This document shows positions 21,600 through 32,344 of a stretch of 64,000 nucleotides of DNA, piece after piece. The stretch is from Timema cristinae (Eukaryota; Arthropoda; Insecta; Phasmatodea; Timematidae). Numbering within the stretch: position 1 is the stretch's first letter; every line of letters starts with the position of its first letter. The stretch spans positions 20,734,927-20,798,926 of the forward strand of contig JBCFYV010011135.1 in NCBI GenBank assembly GCA_039000515.1, written 5' to 3'. A program made the translations under genes and the position numbers. The notes under the pieces are model-generated. The model worked only from the letters and a program-made list of their open reading frames with translations, did not search any database and was not told where the DNA came from.

Positions 21600-21832
21600 T
21601 TGCACCTCTTCATACTTCCTGTTTAGGCAATACGCTTATATACTAATAATGCTTATCGTTTTAGGGATGAGGAAAATTAAATATAACGTGTACACGCATT
21701 TTCATGGAGGGAGAATACTCCTCAGTACACCCAACCGAGATTAGAACCTCAATACCTCCATCATTGGTAGTTTAGTCATCTGCGAGAGTGATGAATTGGA
21801 CCACGCGGCCAACGAAGCGTGTTCGAAGTAAT
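21600..21832 (-). mobile_element. SINE-C copy, near full-length
   Basis: The minus-strand tail is the complement of TGCACCTCTTCATACTTCCTG. Next comes GTACACGCATTTTCATGGAG in the body, then the complement of GTACACCCAACCGAGATTAG (B-box region), and the head complement CGAGAGTG...GGACCACGCGGCCAACGAAG. The copy is old. Confidence 0.75.
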
Positions 21833-21834
21833 TG

Positions 21835-22680
21835 ACTTAAGTTGTGACCGTAGCGTTTTATATCAGAATACAAAAATATTACAAACAAATTATTGTAAAA
21901 ATAATGATTCAAAGTAGTTTGAGCATGCATTTAATAATTAACTTTTTTTTTTCATTCATAAATAACTACCAATATACATTCTAACCTCGATTTGGCTTCT
22001 AGAATATTCCATATATTTGATTCGATTTCTTTAAAATTTAAAAATAATTGTATTTCACACGCCCCTAATTTTCAATATTAATTCTTTCTTCTTCTCAAAA
22101 AAGAGGGGGCAATCTTTCTCCCCGAGAACCACATGGACATTTGTAAAGTCTCTAGTAGGCCAAACGGAATCAAAATCTAAATTTACTAAACAATGCACTT
22201 TTTCTCTCCACACAAAATTACATTTATTTGTCATATTACTATATATCTTTGGTACACAAAGAAAGGAGCAAATAAAATTTAATATGTTATAAAATATATT
22301 TAAATATGTGGTTTCTTAGTCTACCTATACGTTGTTTGATAACTACTCACTATTTTATCGTTAATGGGATGTATGCAAATGTCCAAAATCTTGTGATCCC
22401 CACAAATTGACGTCGCGGTTAGCTTGTGGCCCACGGACCGTAGAATACTCACAGCTGTTCTAGGAGGTACTATTTTAAGTGATTGCAAAATATAACTCAC
22501 TTTCTCTTTTGTAACACACAAACATGCACGATTAAGAAAGGGATGATGTGGTGTTTGAAAAATAAACTAGGTACTAGAAGGTATTCTATGGTTCAGTGTG
22601 CATCGCAAAGTTTTTGATGATTTCATTTTCTGAACCGACTGATTTTTTCATAGAACGATTATAAAATACTTTAAATCTAG
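21835..22680. other. AT-rich stretch without recognised features
   Basis: No gene or named repeat recognised. The 66-codon minus-strand frame at 22321-22521 lacks recognisable features. Confidence 0.4.
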
Positions 22681-22684
22681 AACA

Positions 22685-22850
22685 GACTCACAACAAGCCC
22701 CAGGCCGTTAATTCATCACTGTGAAAGGGTAAACCCACATTTCACCAATTATAGTTTTTTTTTGTCATGTCGGGAATCGAACCCGAGACCTTTAGATCAG
22801 TAGACAGACACACTTACAGACGAGATGAGTTGTTGGACAGTAGTGTAAAC
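22685..22850 (-). mobile_element. SINE-D copy
   Basis: On the minus strand, CATCTCGTCTGTAAGTGTGT, the CGGGTTCGATTCCCGACATG B box and a body complementary to GGGTAAACCCACATTTCACC. This is the best-preserved SINE-D head in the window. It lacks an intact acceptor stem, so it is not a tRNA gene. Confidence 0.7.
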
Positions 22851-22938
22851 AAACAACGCTATCTAAGACACTTCTCACAAACATCATAAGGGGAAGAGGT
22901 GCCGCTATGTCGGTGAGGAATCTTATTTTAATTTAATA

Positions 22939-23195
22939 CCCGCCTCGGTGGCGTAGTTGGCTAACGCGCTTGTCGTGTTGAGCTCGACTGCCGAGGACGG
23001 GGAGATCGAGGTTCAAATCTTTGTCGGGTGAACTGGGGGTGGTTTTTCCTAAATGGTTTTCCACGCTACCTCCACGCAAATACGGGTTCACTTACTTTAA
23101 TTCAACCTTCCCAATTCTTAATCCATTAGCGTAATTAGTACTTAAGCGTATAACCTGAACGGGTAGTAAGACGCGGTGCTAATTAATAATAATAC
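22939..23195 (+). mobile_element. SINE-B full-length copy with 14-bp target-site duplication
   Basis: CCCGCCTCGGTGGCGTAGTT head, GGAGATCGAGGTTCAAATCT B-box region, GGTGGTTTTTCCTAAATGGT body, tail TAACCTGAACGGGTAGTAAG then ACGCGGTGCTAA and short TAA tail. ATTTTAATTTAATA at 22925-22938 is repeated exactly at 23196-23209, which defines both ends. Confidence 0.95.
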
Positions 23196-23369
23196 ATTTT
23201 AATTTAATAATCATAATAAAATAAGTCTTGTACCGTGGAGAGACTAACCCTGCACAATCTATATATCTTACTCACCCTATTCAACGGACCGGCTGGATTC
23301 TCGTACAACGACAATGATCACGCAACATCAACAACATATCAACAAACATCGAACTCTTGTGTGAGAAAG

Positions 23370-23560
23370 TGACAGTTAACGCGCTCTAGTGCTTTTGTGA
23401 ACTGATACATCTATCAAAAGCGCTCATGCGCGAAAAGGCTGTTAGAAGAAAGGCTCTGTGTCTCCCGCGGCCCGAAGTGACTCCCGCCCCCCTTGACTGT
23501 GTGTCCGTCCAACCAGCGCTATGCACACGCGCTTGGGCAGATATAGACTTCATGATTGGA
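23370..23560. other. CpG-rich patch
   Basis: Locally G+C-rich with several CpG-containing words (TCATGCGCGAAAAGG, CTCCCGCGGCCCGAAGTG, CACACGCGCTTGGGC), in contrast to the AT-rich surroundings. It lies just upstream of the 50-bp minisatellite. It could be a promoter or a transposon end, but nothing assigns it. Confidence 0.4.
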
Positions 23561-23761
23561 TTATAGTGACCGCATTATGATGTAATTCTCTCCTTCCCTT
23601 GTTTCCTCCACTGAGTAAGATCAGATATAAGCTTATGTTTTGCTAAGGAAGTCACTCTTTGGTGCCTGATAGACGTTAGGCTCACATGGGCGATATGTAG
23701 GGCCCTAGGACTAATACAACGTAAGTCTGCCTAGGATGGCAGGAAATTAATCTTAGACCAC

Positions 23762-24102
23762 GTTATTATAATATTTAGGTTAGGGTTGTAATCTTGGTGC
23801 AGATATGCCATATTATTATAATATTCAGGTTAGGCTTGTAATCTTGGTGCAGATATGCCAATTATTAAATATTCAGGTTAGGGTTGTAATCTTGGTGCAG
23901 ATATGCCACGCTATTATAATATTCAGGTTAGGGTTGTAATCTTGGTGCAGATATGCCAAATTATTGTAATATTCAGGTTAGGGTTGTAATCTTGTTGCAG
24001 ATATGCCAAATTATTATAATATTCAGGTTAGGGTTGTAATCTTGGTGCAGATATGCCAAATTATTGTAATATTCAGGTTAGGGTTGTATTCTTGGTGCAA
24101 AG
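23762..24102 (+). repeat. 50-bp minisatellite, about seven units
   Basis: Unit TTATTATAATATTCAGGTTA + GGGTTGTAATCTTGGTGCAG + ATATGCCAAA. Units start near 23762, 23812, 23861, 23911, 23961, 24011 and 24061, and the last is shortened. Divergence between units is only a few bases, so the array is young or homogenised. Each unit carries GGTTAGGGTTG. A 73-codon frame across its end is accidental. Confidence 0.95.
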
Positions 24103-25040
24103 GCCAGGGAAACTATTTGTTAGATGCCATTATTAGTTTTATTGTTTATATGGAAAATACAGTTAGCGATCAGTCAGATGGCTGTAATTCCTGGTTGTTG
24201 TTATTACAACCTTGCGGGATTTAGTAAATATTGGTTGGTATTTAAGGTTATCTCTCATACAAAATTAATGTTCCTTTTTTATGCTCTCAGTCTAGTAGGA
24301 ATTTTTTTCATATTAGTTTGTTTATAAACGGCAAGTGATAAATTTCAATTATCTTATATCCCTATGTTTCTTTACATGTGGTTTAATGAGGTGTATAAAC
24401 AAATCTATCAAAAATAAGAACCTAAGAATATGTTAATGGTTTCAGGCGTTAGCGAGCTAACTTTTGTAAACTGGGTTTTGGGAAATATATCTAACATTGT
24501 AATCTTTTGCGATAGCTAGCACGAGGTTAAATTTACCTATTGTTGACATTGTAATAATGTATAGACGGGATGCTGGTCGTTTACTATTCCTCGTTTAGCC
24601 TGGTCTTAGACATTGTTATGTTAGTTGAATAGAAGTGATGATCTCCCATGTTTATTAGAGTATGTTTAATATATGGTTCCATGTAAATTACCACTTCAAT
24701 AAATTAGCCGTTGGGCAATGTTTGTTACCTGCACTTCGTTCTTGTTTATACATAATTTTATTTACTGAATCTTCCCATGGCATAGTTGATACTTCTCAGG
24801 TGAGACAGGGAATAATTGGGCTTGTAGCGGATATCCAAATAAAACCCCTTGTGGTTATTCTTCATATTTGTAATAATGGCGACTTGGGGTGTTGTGGTGC
24901 TTAGTTAGGGATTTTGATGGTTCTGCTAACAGACTGTACCCACATACCCGGTACGCTTGAGTCTGTGAGAAGATAATTATTTTCTTCTCACAAACTTTCA
25001 TACGGGTGAGACGTGTTGTTAAAGTGCATTTGATAACTTT
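24103..25040. other. Unclassified sequence downstream of minisatellite
   Basis: Less A+T-rich than most of the window and rich in G/T words. Open frames of 67-80 codons show no domain. Together with 23370-24102 it could be one larger element, but ends were not found. Confidence 0.3.
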
Positions 25041-25049
25041 TTTTTAATT

Positions 25050-25288
25050 TTAGCAGTGTCTTACTACCCGTTTGGTTTACAAGCTATGAACTAATTACAC
25101 TAATGGGTTAGGGATTAGGGAGTTTTAATTTAAAGGGAATACACTCATATTTTCTTGAGGGGAAGTGGAAAACCATTTAGAAAAAAACATCCTCAATTCA
25201 CTCAACCACGATTGAACACCGATACGCCTTCTCCGGCAGTCTAATCTAACACGAAAGTAGCGCGTTAGACCATGTGACCACCGAAACG
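25050..25288 (-). mobile_element. SINE-C full-length copy
   Basis: The minus-strand tail is the complement of TTAGCAGTGTCTTACTACCC. The body includes the complement of TAAAGGGAATACACTCATAT. The head is the complement of TAGCGCGTTAGACCATGTGA CCACCGAAACG. All parts are in the expected order. Confidence 0.82.
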
Positions 25289-25324
25289 TGTGTGATAGGT
25301 TATCAAGTTGGATACTGATAATAT

Positions 25325-25760
25325 ACTTTAATTATCATCATCATCAAGATTTTCAGCCACTGACCAGATCTGTTTGGAACACAATCCTCTAAAAAACAAC
25401 TCCTTTCTCTCCTCCACTTAATTTCCTATACAATGGCCCATTCCTCTTCATTCTCCTCTAAACTCTTCTGTACTCTCTTCATCTACCTGTACCTTCCTCT
25501 TGGTCTCTTTTCCTCCACTTGAATATCATGAATATCCAATATCTTCTTTGGTATTTTATTCTTCATACGACTGCACTGGCTCCTTAACTATCTTCTCTAA
25601 CCTCCTTTGTCATCTTATCAATTCTTGTCACTCCTATAGTACTTCTCATAAATGTCACTTCACAAGCTTAAACTCTGCTTCATTCTCTTTGTTCATTACA
25701 CACGTTTCTGCTGCGTGTGTCAATATTGGAACAGAGTACGTATTGCAGATCTCTCCTAAT
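25325..25760 (-). pseudogene. LINE relic, C-terminal end with GAT-repeat tail
   Basis: Minus-strand translation gives short matching blocks: KIPKKILDIHDIQVEEKRPR then GRYR, RVQKSLEENEEEWAIV, and finally LEDCVPNRSGQWLKILMMM, interrupted by stops. The order (basic GRP/R-rich motif, DRVQKSLEEN-like helix, then a C-terminal NRS/W motif running into ATGATGATG) is typical for the end of CR1/RTE-type LINE polyproteins. This is a different LINE from LINE-G. The 92-codon plus-strand frame is its shadow. Confidence 0.6.
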
Positions 25761-25799
25761 TCATTAATTAATCCTTGATTAATTTAAACTAAATCAACA

Positions 25800-26380
25800 A
25801 CTACTATCCTATTCCCTAACAAACTGGAATACGACCCTTTAAAAACATTCACCAATCCTGGTGGAATAATCGCATTTAAATATATATAATCAGATCACTC
25901 TGATCGATTGTTATAATCGATTACTACTCGGTAAAAGATATCATAAAAAACAGGTTAAGTAACTATTCTCGCAAAAAATTTTAGAGCATCTTATCTGTGG
26001 TATTTAGTAAAAAATCTGTTTTGTAAACAAGAAACAGATTTTTTTTAAACCTAGATACGACTTTTAATTAATATATAACGATTGAAAGCAAAATAAGTCA
26101 ACTCCAAATATTTAGTCACAAGGTGGATATTGTTCTAGAAAATTTCCTTAAATATAAACAAACATATATAAACCAAATTTAAATGTTCTAAAGATAAAAA
26201 TAATAAATATTACAAAGAATAATATTATTGAAACGAAAATTTAGAATTATATGTTTACATAAACAATGCTGCACCCACTAATAGTCAGTCTCACTACATA
26301 GATAACACCTAAAAGGAGTCCATAAAACACTTAACGCTTTTTTCTTACATTATATATCCCTTCCTTCAAATTAACCACAG
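25800..26380. other. AT-rich stretch without recognised features
   Basis: Includes a CAGATCACTCTGATCGA-type small palindromic patch near 25890 but no gene or repeat family. Confidence 0.4.
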
Positions 26381-26385
26381 ATACT

Positions 26386-26590
26386 ACCGGTTTCGGGGGC
26401 TGCTATAGTCTAAGGCGTTGATCTCATTGTAGACTAAACTATAGGTGATAGATTGGGTTCGATCTTGGTCAGGTGAATTAAGGGTAACTTCAGAATTTTG
26501 TTTTCCATTCTTCCTCCATGCAAATGCAGTAACACTTCCTCTAAATTCAAGCTTCATATCCCAAGCTCACTGGAGTAATTGGTTACATTA
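26386..26590 (+). mobile_element. SINE-C copy, 3'-truncated
   Basis: GGTTTCGGGGGCTGCTATAG head, TAGATTGGGTTCGATCTTGG B box, GTGAATTAAGGGTAACTTC, TTTTCCATTCTTCCTCCATG CAAATGCAG and CACTTCCTCTAAATTCAAGC are recognisable. The terminal GTAAGACGCGG tail is not. Confidence 0.65.
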
Positions 26591-26599
26591 GATTAAAAT

Positions 26600-27930
26600 C
26601 TGAATAGATAATTAGATTTATGTTAAAACAAAAACAACAAATATACACTTACTAAACCAATCTCACTTGATCTGTTTACAAATGATAAAATACAGAATTA
26701 CTATTTACAATTTCGGCGTTACCTTAAATATTATATTCCATTTTATAGGCCTTTATATGGGCTATTAGCAATTATTTTTGACGTTTAAATAATGGTTTCA
26801 TAAAAAAAAATCCAATTCTGTAATGAAGAAACTTTAGAAATTTACAAAAATTTTCTTTGACTTTCAATATATATTCATCTTTTTATTTAGTTTTTTTAAA
26901 GTTAATTATATACATAAAAATTGATATATGAAGCTCGCATGACCTTATCAAATAAAACATACATAAAATGTATTTTAACAAATTAAGTAATCGTAATTAT
27001 GTTAATTCTTATCTGAATAAAATATCTTGTTGAATTCATAATAAATCCTACTTAATTGAAATATATTAGTAAATTTCTATTTAAACACTTATTTAAGTAT
27101 TATTATATTTTTTTAAATACAAATGGACCAAAAAAAATTGTTCCTTGATTAATACAAATACACTTCCTCTAAAATCAAACCTTACTTGTCCTAATCCATT
27201 TATAAGAACTAGTTCATATGCATTTAGTCCAAATAGGTTTTAATACATGACAAGGATTCAAACCCCAGCATCCTAATTCCAAGAATTATGAGTAAATGAA
27301 CATCACATTTAGTCCTCTTGTCCAATGGTGTAGATGGGCACATCTTAAAATGAATATTTTACGTAAATTAAGCCGTTAATATATGGGTTCTAGTGCATCT
27401 TCAAAGTTGTAAATTCTTGGAAAATGTAGAGTTAAGAATATCAAAAGATTGATTTACTTTAAAGTAGGGTGATCCATCATTCATTAAAAAGTGATTATCT
27501 CACCAGCTGTTACTAATGAGCTTCTTGACCTGGAATATCCCAAACCTTTATGAAACTTAGTAATTTACAAAACAGGACAGATCTTTCGCTTATATTAAAA
27601 TATAAATTATTAATATTTCTCAGAAACATTTATTACTTTATTTAGAATAAAATATATTAATTAAGTTTTCATTAAATTTCACATTCGTAGAATAAATGTT
27701 TAATTAATCTAAATAGATAAATAATAATTTTTTGAAAAATGATTATATAAAATTTACACTTTGATATAATTTTATGTTGGTCTATAAAATGAACGTGGTG
27801 TTTTTAGAGGAACCCTATGTAACGCCTTTTTTTGCTTAAACAGACAGAAAAGAAATTATTCATTTATTTATTTCAGTTCAGTTTATAGAAAATTTAAGAG
27901 TAGTCTATTGTCACTCCCCCCTTCGTGGGC
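26600..27930. other. AT-rich stretch with SINE crumbs
   Basis: A short SINE body fragment (CACTTCCTCTAAAATCAAAC, then TGTCCTAATCCATTTAT) lies near 27163-27202, and a minus-strand B-box-like CAAGGATTCAAACCCCAGCA near 27249. The rest is featureless. Confidence 0.35.
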
Positions 27931-27944
27931 CTAATATATCAGTA

Positions 27945-28025
27945 TGTGTTGTGGCCGAGGATAAGGGGGTGACTGGATATATGACTGTGTGGGTTCGAAT
28001 TTTATGTATAGCTTTGGTTTTTAGG
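27945..28025 (+). repeat. tRNA-like SINE head fragment
   Basis: TGTGGCCGAGGATAAGGGGG followed by GTGTGGGTTCGAATTTTATG has A-box/B-box order and spacing. No paired acceptor stem and no known body follow. Confidence 0.35.
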
Positions 28026-28204
28026 GTTTTATTGTAGTAATTTTCTCTACTACAAAATATGATATTATTAAGAATTTACTAAAAAGATATACAAAAGTAT
28101 TTGAAAATACTTTATTCAGGAGCTAAAGATAAAATTAGATATAGCAAGTAATGTTTAACCAAAGATCTGACTCACACTCTAGATGATCCTACACGGATAA
28201 TAAC

Positions 28205-28300
28205 CCTGGTACCCTGGGCACAATTGTGCCCCCATACCGAGAGCACGTACTAGACGGTCCGGTGTTCTAACGCCACTTAGCCCCTAAAAGGGGCAGAGTG
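28205..28300. repeat. Cluster of perfect hairpins
   Basis: GGTACC (28208-28213) is followed by the perfect 16-bp palindrome GGGCACAATTGTGCCC (28216-28231). GCCCC-TAAAA-GGGGC (28280-28294) lies 50 bases on. The minus strand of the intervening sequence has a tRNA-like look (GCTAAGTGGCGTTAGAACAC). Origin unknown. Confidence 0.45.
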
Positions 28301-28898
28301 ACCCCATAGAATTGATGGTGAATTGATAGCCTGTTAGCTCAAAAAAATAATACTATTTATTCCATAATTTGGCCTGATTGCAAAAAAAAATAACGCTGAC
28401 AAGTCATTCTGGCCGTCAGTACTAGTGTCTTATAGTTTACTCACTCGTAAAAACATGTTCTATAATAGTAATATCACTTGCAATTGACAACATTATAATT
28501 TTAATATAAAACAAACATTCCATGTCGAATTTCTAGCTTTGAGGTTGAAATGTTCGTGCACAATTGCTTTTTAACTTCAGACCTTTGCATGAGGTAGGTA
28601 TTACGCAATATTAATGATTAACAAACAAATTATTCACTTTAATAATTGATTTTTAAGAAAATTTACCACAATTCTTAGACCTACAAGCTTAATACTCATT
28701 CAAGCCAATAGCATCTTACATTAATACAAATAGTGTTAAGAAGGAGAATGTTAATCAGCTTTAACCTTAAAATTAAAACACACCTCAAATTCTTCTTTTT
28801 CAAATAATTGAGTTCTCGCTTTCTGAATAGTGCGAGGAATCAAACGGCCACACAAAAGATACTCGTCTTAACCTAATTCTGAAGTTATTAAAAACTAA

Positions 28899-29146
28899 TC
28901 CGCCTCGGTGGCGTAGTTGGCTAACGCGCTTGTCGTAATGAGCTCGACTGCTGAGGACGGGGAGATCTAGGTTCTAATCTCGGTTGGTGAACTGGGGAGG
29001 GGGTACCCTAAATGGTTTTACACTCTCACTACCATGCAAATGGGGTCACTTCCTCTAATTAAACCTTCCCAATTCATAATCCATTAGCGTAATTAGTACT
29101 TAAAGCGTATAACCCGAACGTATAGTAAGACGTTGTGCTAAATATA
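28899..29146 (+). mobile_element. SINE-B full-length copy
   Basis: CCGCCTCGGTGGCGTAGTTG GCTAACGCGC head, AGATCTAGGTTCTAATCTCG B-box region, GTGAACTGGGGAGGGGGTAC, tail TAACCCGAACGTATAGTAAG and ACGTTGTGCTAAATA. AGTTATTAA occurs at 28883-28891 and 29149-29157, but the upstream one is a few bases from the head, so it is only a possible target duplication. Confidence 0.9.
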
Positions 29147-29159
29147 TTAGTTATTAATT

Positions 29160-29820
29160 ATTATTTATTATAAAAACTCAGATTTAATTTATGTATTTCT
29201 ACTGGCTTGCCGTGAATGTATTTGTACTAAACCAACAGAATCTATAAAAAAAATACCATTTTAATATCCAATTGGTTTTCTACATATTATTAAGAGTACT
29301 ATTTTTTCTTTATTTAAAACCAAAAATCAATTATTATTAAAAACCCTTTCACTTTAACCTATTTTATAGAGAGATTATACTACAACATTTAACATTCATG
29401 GATAATGTAGTTTGTTTATTTTCGTTCTCTTCTATAGTTTTTCTATGGCCAAACGTCAGTTCTGCGTTACCTAGAAGCAGTATGTATTTACAGTTTTCAT
29501 TCAAAGAATTCTCTGGAAAAAAAAATAATATTGACCCAAATTGTGACACGTATAAAAGGGATTACAATTTTATTCAAACCTTCCTGCCAGTGCTACACTA
29601 GTGAAACTTTTACAATAATCCTACAAATTAAACTCTTTCAAAGGCGATGAATTAACAACCGCTAAGATAAGTGATATATTCATTCTGTGGTCAAGTTAAT
29701 GTTTAAGTCGTGTGTTGATATATGGCAACATTAATAATTGTAAACCAGGACTTTTGAAACAGAACAGTTTGAGTAGCTGGAAGGTCTGCTGACAAAAAAA
29801 AAAAAAGAGAAAAAAAAAGC
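29160..29820. other. AT-rich stretch; poly-A tract near 29794
   Basis: Opposed 61- and 67-codon frames overlap at 29364-29601 with no domain. An A-rich tract (29794-29818) lies before the LINE-G relic. Confidence 0.4.
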
Positions 29821-29829
29821 ATACTGCTC

Positions 29830-30370
29830 CAAGGAAATTAGATCGAGGATCACCATGGGCAAGGAAGATTTTAACAGAGGATATTACTGCTGACCAGCAA
29901 GTTGAGTTTGTAACCGAGGGAGAAACTGATGAAATGACAGATTGGGAGCATTGTATTATATGGAGAAGAGCTCGGACACTTTAAGATGGAAAAGAAATAC
30001 TTCGAGAGCTTTGAAATGTGGTGCTGGAGAAGACTTGAAAAAAATTAAAGGGACAAACAGGAGGACAAATGAAGTCCTAAAAAGAAGGGGTAGTAAGAAA
30101 ACCATTTTGGATATGATTCTTCGCTACAAAGCAAACTGGATCAAACACAACGTTAGGAAGAACTGTTTTTGTGCAAGATGTTATTGAAGGAAAGGTTGAG
30201 GGAATGGAGGAGCTTAGAAGGAATGAGTATTCAAATATGAGATAATTTGAAGGAAAGTAGAAAATTCTGGAGACTTAAGGAGGAGGCAGAGGATAGGGCG
30301 CGTTGCTGGTATAAGTTTCAGAGTGACAAAAGGAATGGATCTGTCGGGAGACAGAATACAGACTATATAA
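29830..30370 (+). pseudogene. LINE-G relic: longest fragment of the retrotransposon C-terminus
   Basis: Across shifted frames the translation shows FESFEMWCWRRLEK (about 30003-30040), then EVLKRRGSKKTILDMILRYK ANWIKHNVRKNCF (about 30071-30170), then VQDVIEGKVEGMEELRR (30172-30225), then RKFWRLKEEAEDRARCWYKF..DKRNGSVGRQN (30255-30358). This order is the standard C-terminal region of a common LINE reverse-transcriptase protein. At least three frame changes and several stops make it a pseudogene. The 81-codon frame at 29942-30187 is part of this relic. Confidence 0.8.
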
Positions 30371-30397
30371 TAATATTTAAAAAAAACTGTTAAATTT

Positions 30398-30535
30398 AGT
30401 AGCCGGACACCTTTATTCAATTGGTAGTGCTTTTACCCACATTAGCAGATGATTCCGGTTTCAATTCCTGGCATGGTCGAAATGGATTATCATTTCTCAA
30501 ACTGTGGATTTACCTTTCACAAATATGAATTTTCA
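30398..30535 (+). mobile_element. SINE-D copy
   Basis: GCCGGACACCTTTATTCAAT TGGTAGTGCTTTTACCCACA head, TTTCAATTCCTGGCATGGTC B-box region, then GGATTTACCTTTCACAAATA body. It follows the LINE-G relic closely. Confidence 0.65.
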
Positions 30536-30539
30536 GACG

Positions 30540-31088
30540 TGGTTAAATGCAAGTTGAATTCCTCAAATAAAATAAAATATTAGTAATAGTAAAAAATCGA
30601 TGCTATTGTTTTATTTATGCGTTCTACCTTGTTGCTTATGATGCATCAGTTAAATATATCATATTTTGAGTTTATTTGATCGGAGCAAATAGGAAATTAT
30701 TTTGTTGGAAAGCAGACGCTTTTAAAACCACACAATCATAACAACCATTTGTCTGTATCTGTATCCGTTCTATTTCCTGAAAACTTTCCCCCCCTCCCCA
30801 CCACCCCCCACACCTCCCAAAAATTGTTTATTTGATTTGAAAAGTCAAAATAATTTTAAATTTCGTTATTGGCAGTCTTCTAAAATGAACTAAGTGCATG
30901 CATTAGTTTATTTATAATTTATTTTATTGATGTACCTTGCAATGGTATAGACATCCAATGATGGGGAGATTGGGGCTTAAATCCAGTCAAAAGTATTGAC
31001 GAAGGCTTTAGCTTAATTATCTTCTACGTTCCCATCTTGCAAAAGGTTTTACAATTACTACAAATACAACGTTCATCACCAATTATTG
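30540..31088. other. AT-rich stretch with a C-rich tract at 30788-30818
   Basis: The C-rich run (CCCCCCCTCCCC then ACCACCCCCCACACCTCCC) could form a G-quadruplex on the minus strand. Nothing else is supported. Confidence 0.45.
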
Positions 31089-31089
31089 T

Positions 31090-31370
31090 GGTGACCTGGC
31101 GGTCTAGGGGTAAGGTGTCGGACTTCTATACTGAAGGTCCGGGGTTAAATCCTCAGTCCCGGCACAGATTTATCTGATTACCAAACCCTTCCTTCACCTC
31201 TGACAAGACATCTTGTGAATGTGGGGAATGCCAAGCCTCCACCGTGGTTCGGATCCCAAGTTAAACTGTAGGTCCTTCATTTCATCTCACAATCATCCTA
31301 CCATTACACATTAGCGTAAGTGCGTACAACCCGAACGGGTAGTAAGAAGCGGTGCTAATAATATCAATAA
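31090..31370 (+). mobile_element. SINE-A full-length copy
   Basis: GTGACCTGGCGGTCTAGGGG TAAGGTGTC head, GGGGTTAAATCCTCAGTCCC B box with a single change, full body, ACCCGAACGGGTAGTAAGAA tail and a decayed TAA tract. Confidence 0.93.
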
Positions 31371-31703
31371 CAAAAGCAATAGCAATAATTGAAGGTAATG
31401 TTATTGAGATATCGAGTTTAACATTACTAAGCGTTAAATGCATATTTATATATTGATTTCTCCCCGAATATGTAAATAGATAGTTAAATACACAATATGA
31501 ACAAAAAATGTAGAGCTATATCCTAGTTTTATTTAAATAAATATTAATCTGACTCGTATTAATGTAAATAATAACATGGCTTTCAGCATATAATATCGAT
31601 TTTTGAGAAAAATAGCACCACTTTTCCCTTAAAAACAACTTCAGCCTTTCCATGTCTCTAGTTTTAAAGTATCTTTTTTATTAATCGTATAACTCTTGTA
31701 AAA

Positions 31704-31962
31704 CCAACTTCAGTGGCTAAACGGTCTAAGGAGTCACTCAAGTGTTAAACTGACCTGTTTAAGGAGGGGAGATAAAAGTTCAAATATCGAACGTGTCTAC
31801 TCATGGTGGTATTTTTTACTAAATATTTTCTAACTTTGCTACCACAAAAGTGTGCTTAGATTATCTCTAAAATTCTTTTTTACTCGTCTTTATTTCTATA
31901 GAGTAAATAATTATCATATATGCGAAAAAATTGAACATGTAGTAAGACGCGGTGATAAAAAT
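31704..31962 (+). mobile_element. SINE-C copy, degraded
   Basis: AACTTCAGTGGCTAAACGGT CTAAGGAGTCACTC head, a GTTCAAATATCGAACGTGT B-box region, then a weakly conserved body, ending with GTAGTAAGACGCGGTGATAA. The tail is preserved better than the body. Confidence 0.65.
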
Positions 31963-32066
31963 ACATAACAAAAAAGACTTTTGTAAAGTAAACGTGATAG
32001 CAAACAATCACCTATATCGATTTTTAAGACACGCACCTCAGTGATGTATTTTTTTATTTTATTTAG

Positions 32067-32344
32067 GTAGGTGACCTGGTGGTCTCGGGGTAAGGTGTCA
32101 GACTTCTGTGCTGGTGGCCGGGGTTCAATCCTCGGTCCCGGCACAGATTTATCTGATTTCCAAACCCTTCCTTCACCTCTGACAAGACATCTTGTGAATG
32201 TGTGGAATGCCAGGCCTCCACCGTGGTTCGGATTCCACGTTAAACTGTAGGTCCTCCATTTCATCTCATAATCACCCTACCATTACATATTAGCGTAAGA
32301 GCGTATAACCCGTACGGGTTGTAAGACGCGGTGCTAATAATAAT
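32067..32344 (+). mobile_element. SINE-A full-length copy with 11-bp target-site duplication
   Basis: Complete head, body and tail (CCCGTACGGGTTGTAAGACG CGGTGCTAATAA). ATTTTATTTAG at 32056-32066 is exactly repeated at 32345-32355. The right-hand repeat is also the first bases of the antisense SINE-B copy that follows, so this SINE inserted into the end of that older copy. The 116-codon minus-strand frame (31914-32264) is antisense SINE sequence. Confidence 0.95.

Noticed and set aside
22764..22850. Possible functional tRNA gene on the minus strand
   Set aside because: B box is good but the acceptor stem does not pair, and the same head occurs with a SINE-D body at other sites.
23762..24102. 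Interstitial telomeric repeat
   Set aside because: Each 50-bp unit has only one GGTTAGGGTT; no tandem TTAGG or TTAGGG array exists.
23762..24102. CRISPR-like array
   Set aside because: Repeats are contiguous with no variable spacers, in eukaryotic repeat-rich DNA.
31914..32264. 116-codon minus-strand open frame
   Set aside because: Mostly the antisense strand of a SINE-A copy; related frames appear in other SINE copies.
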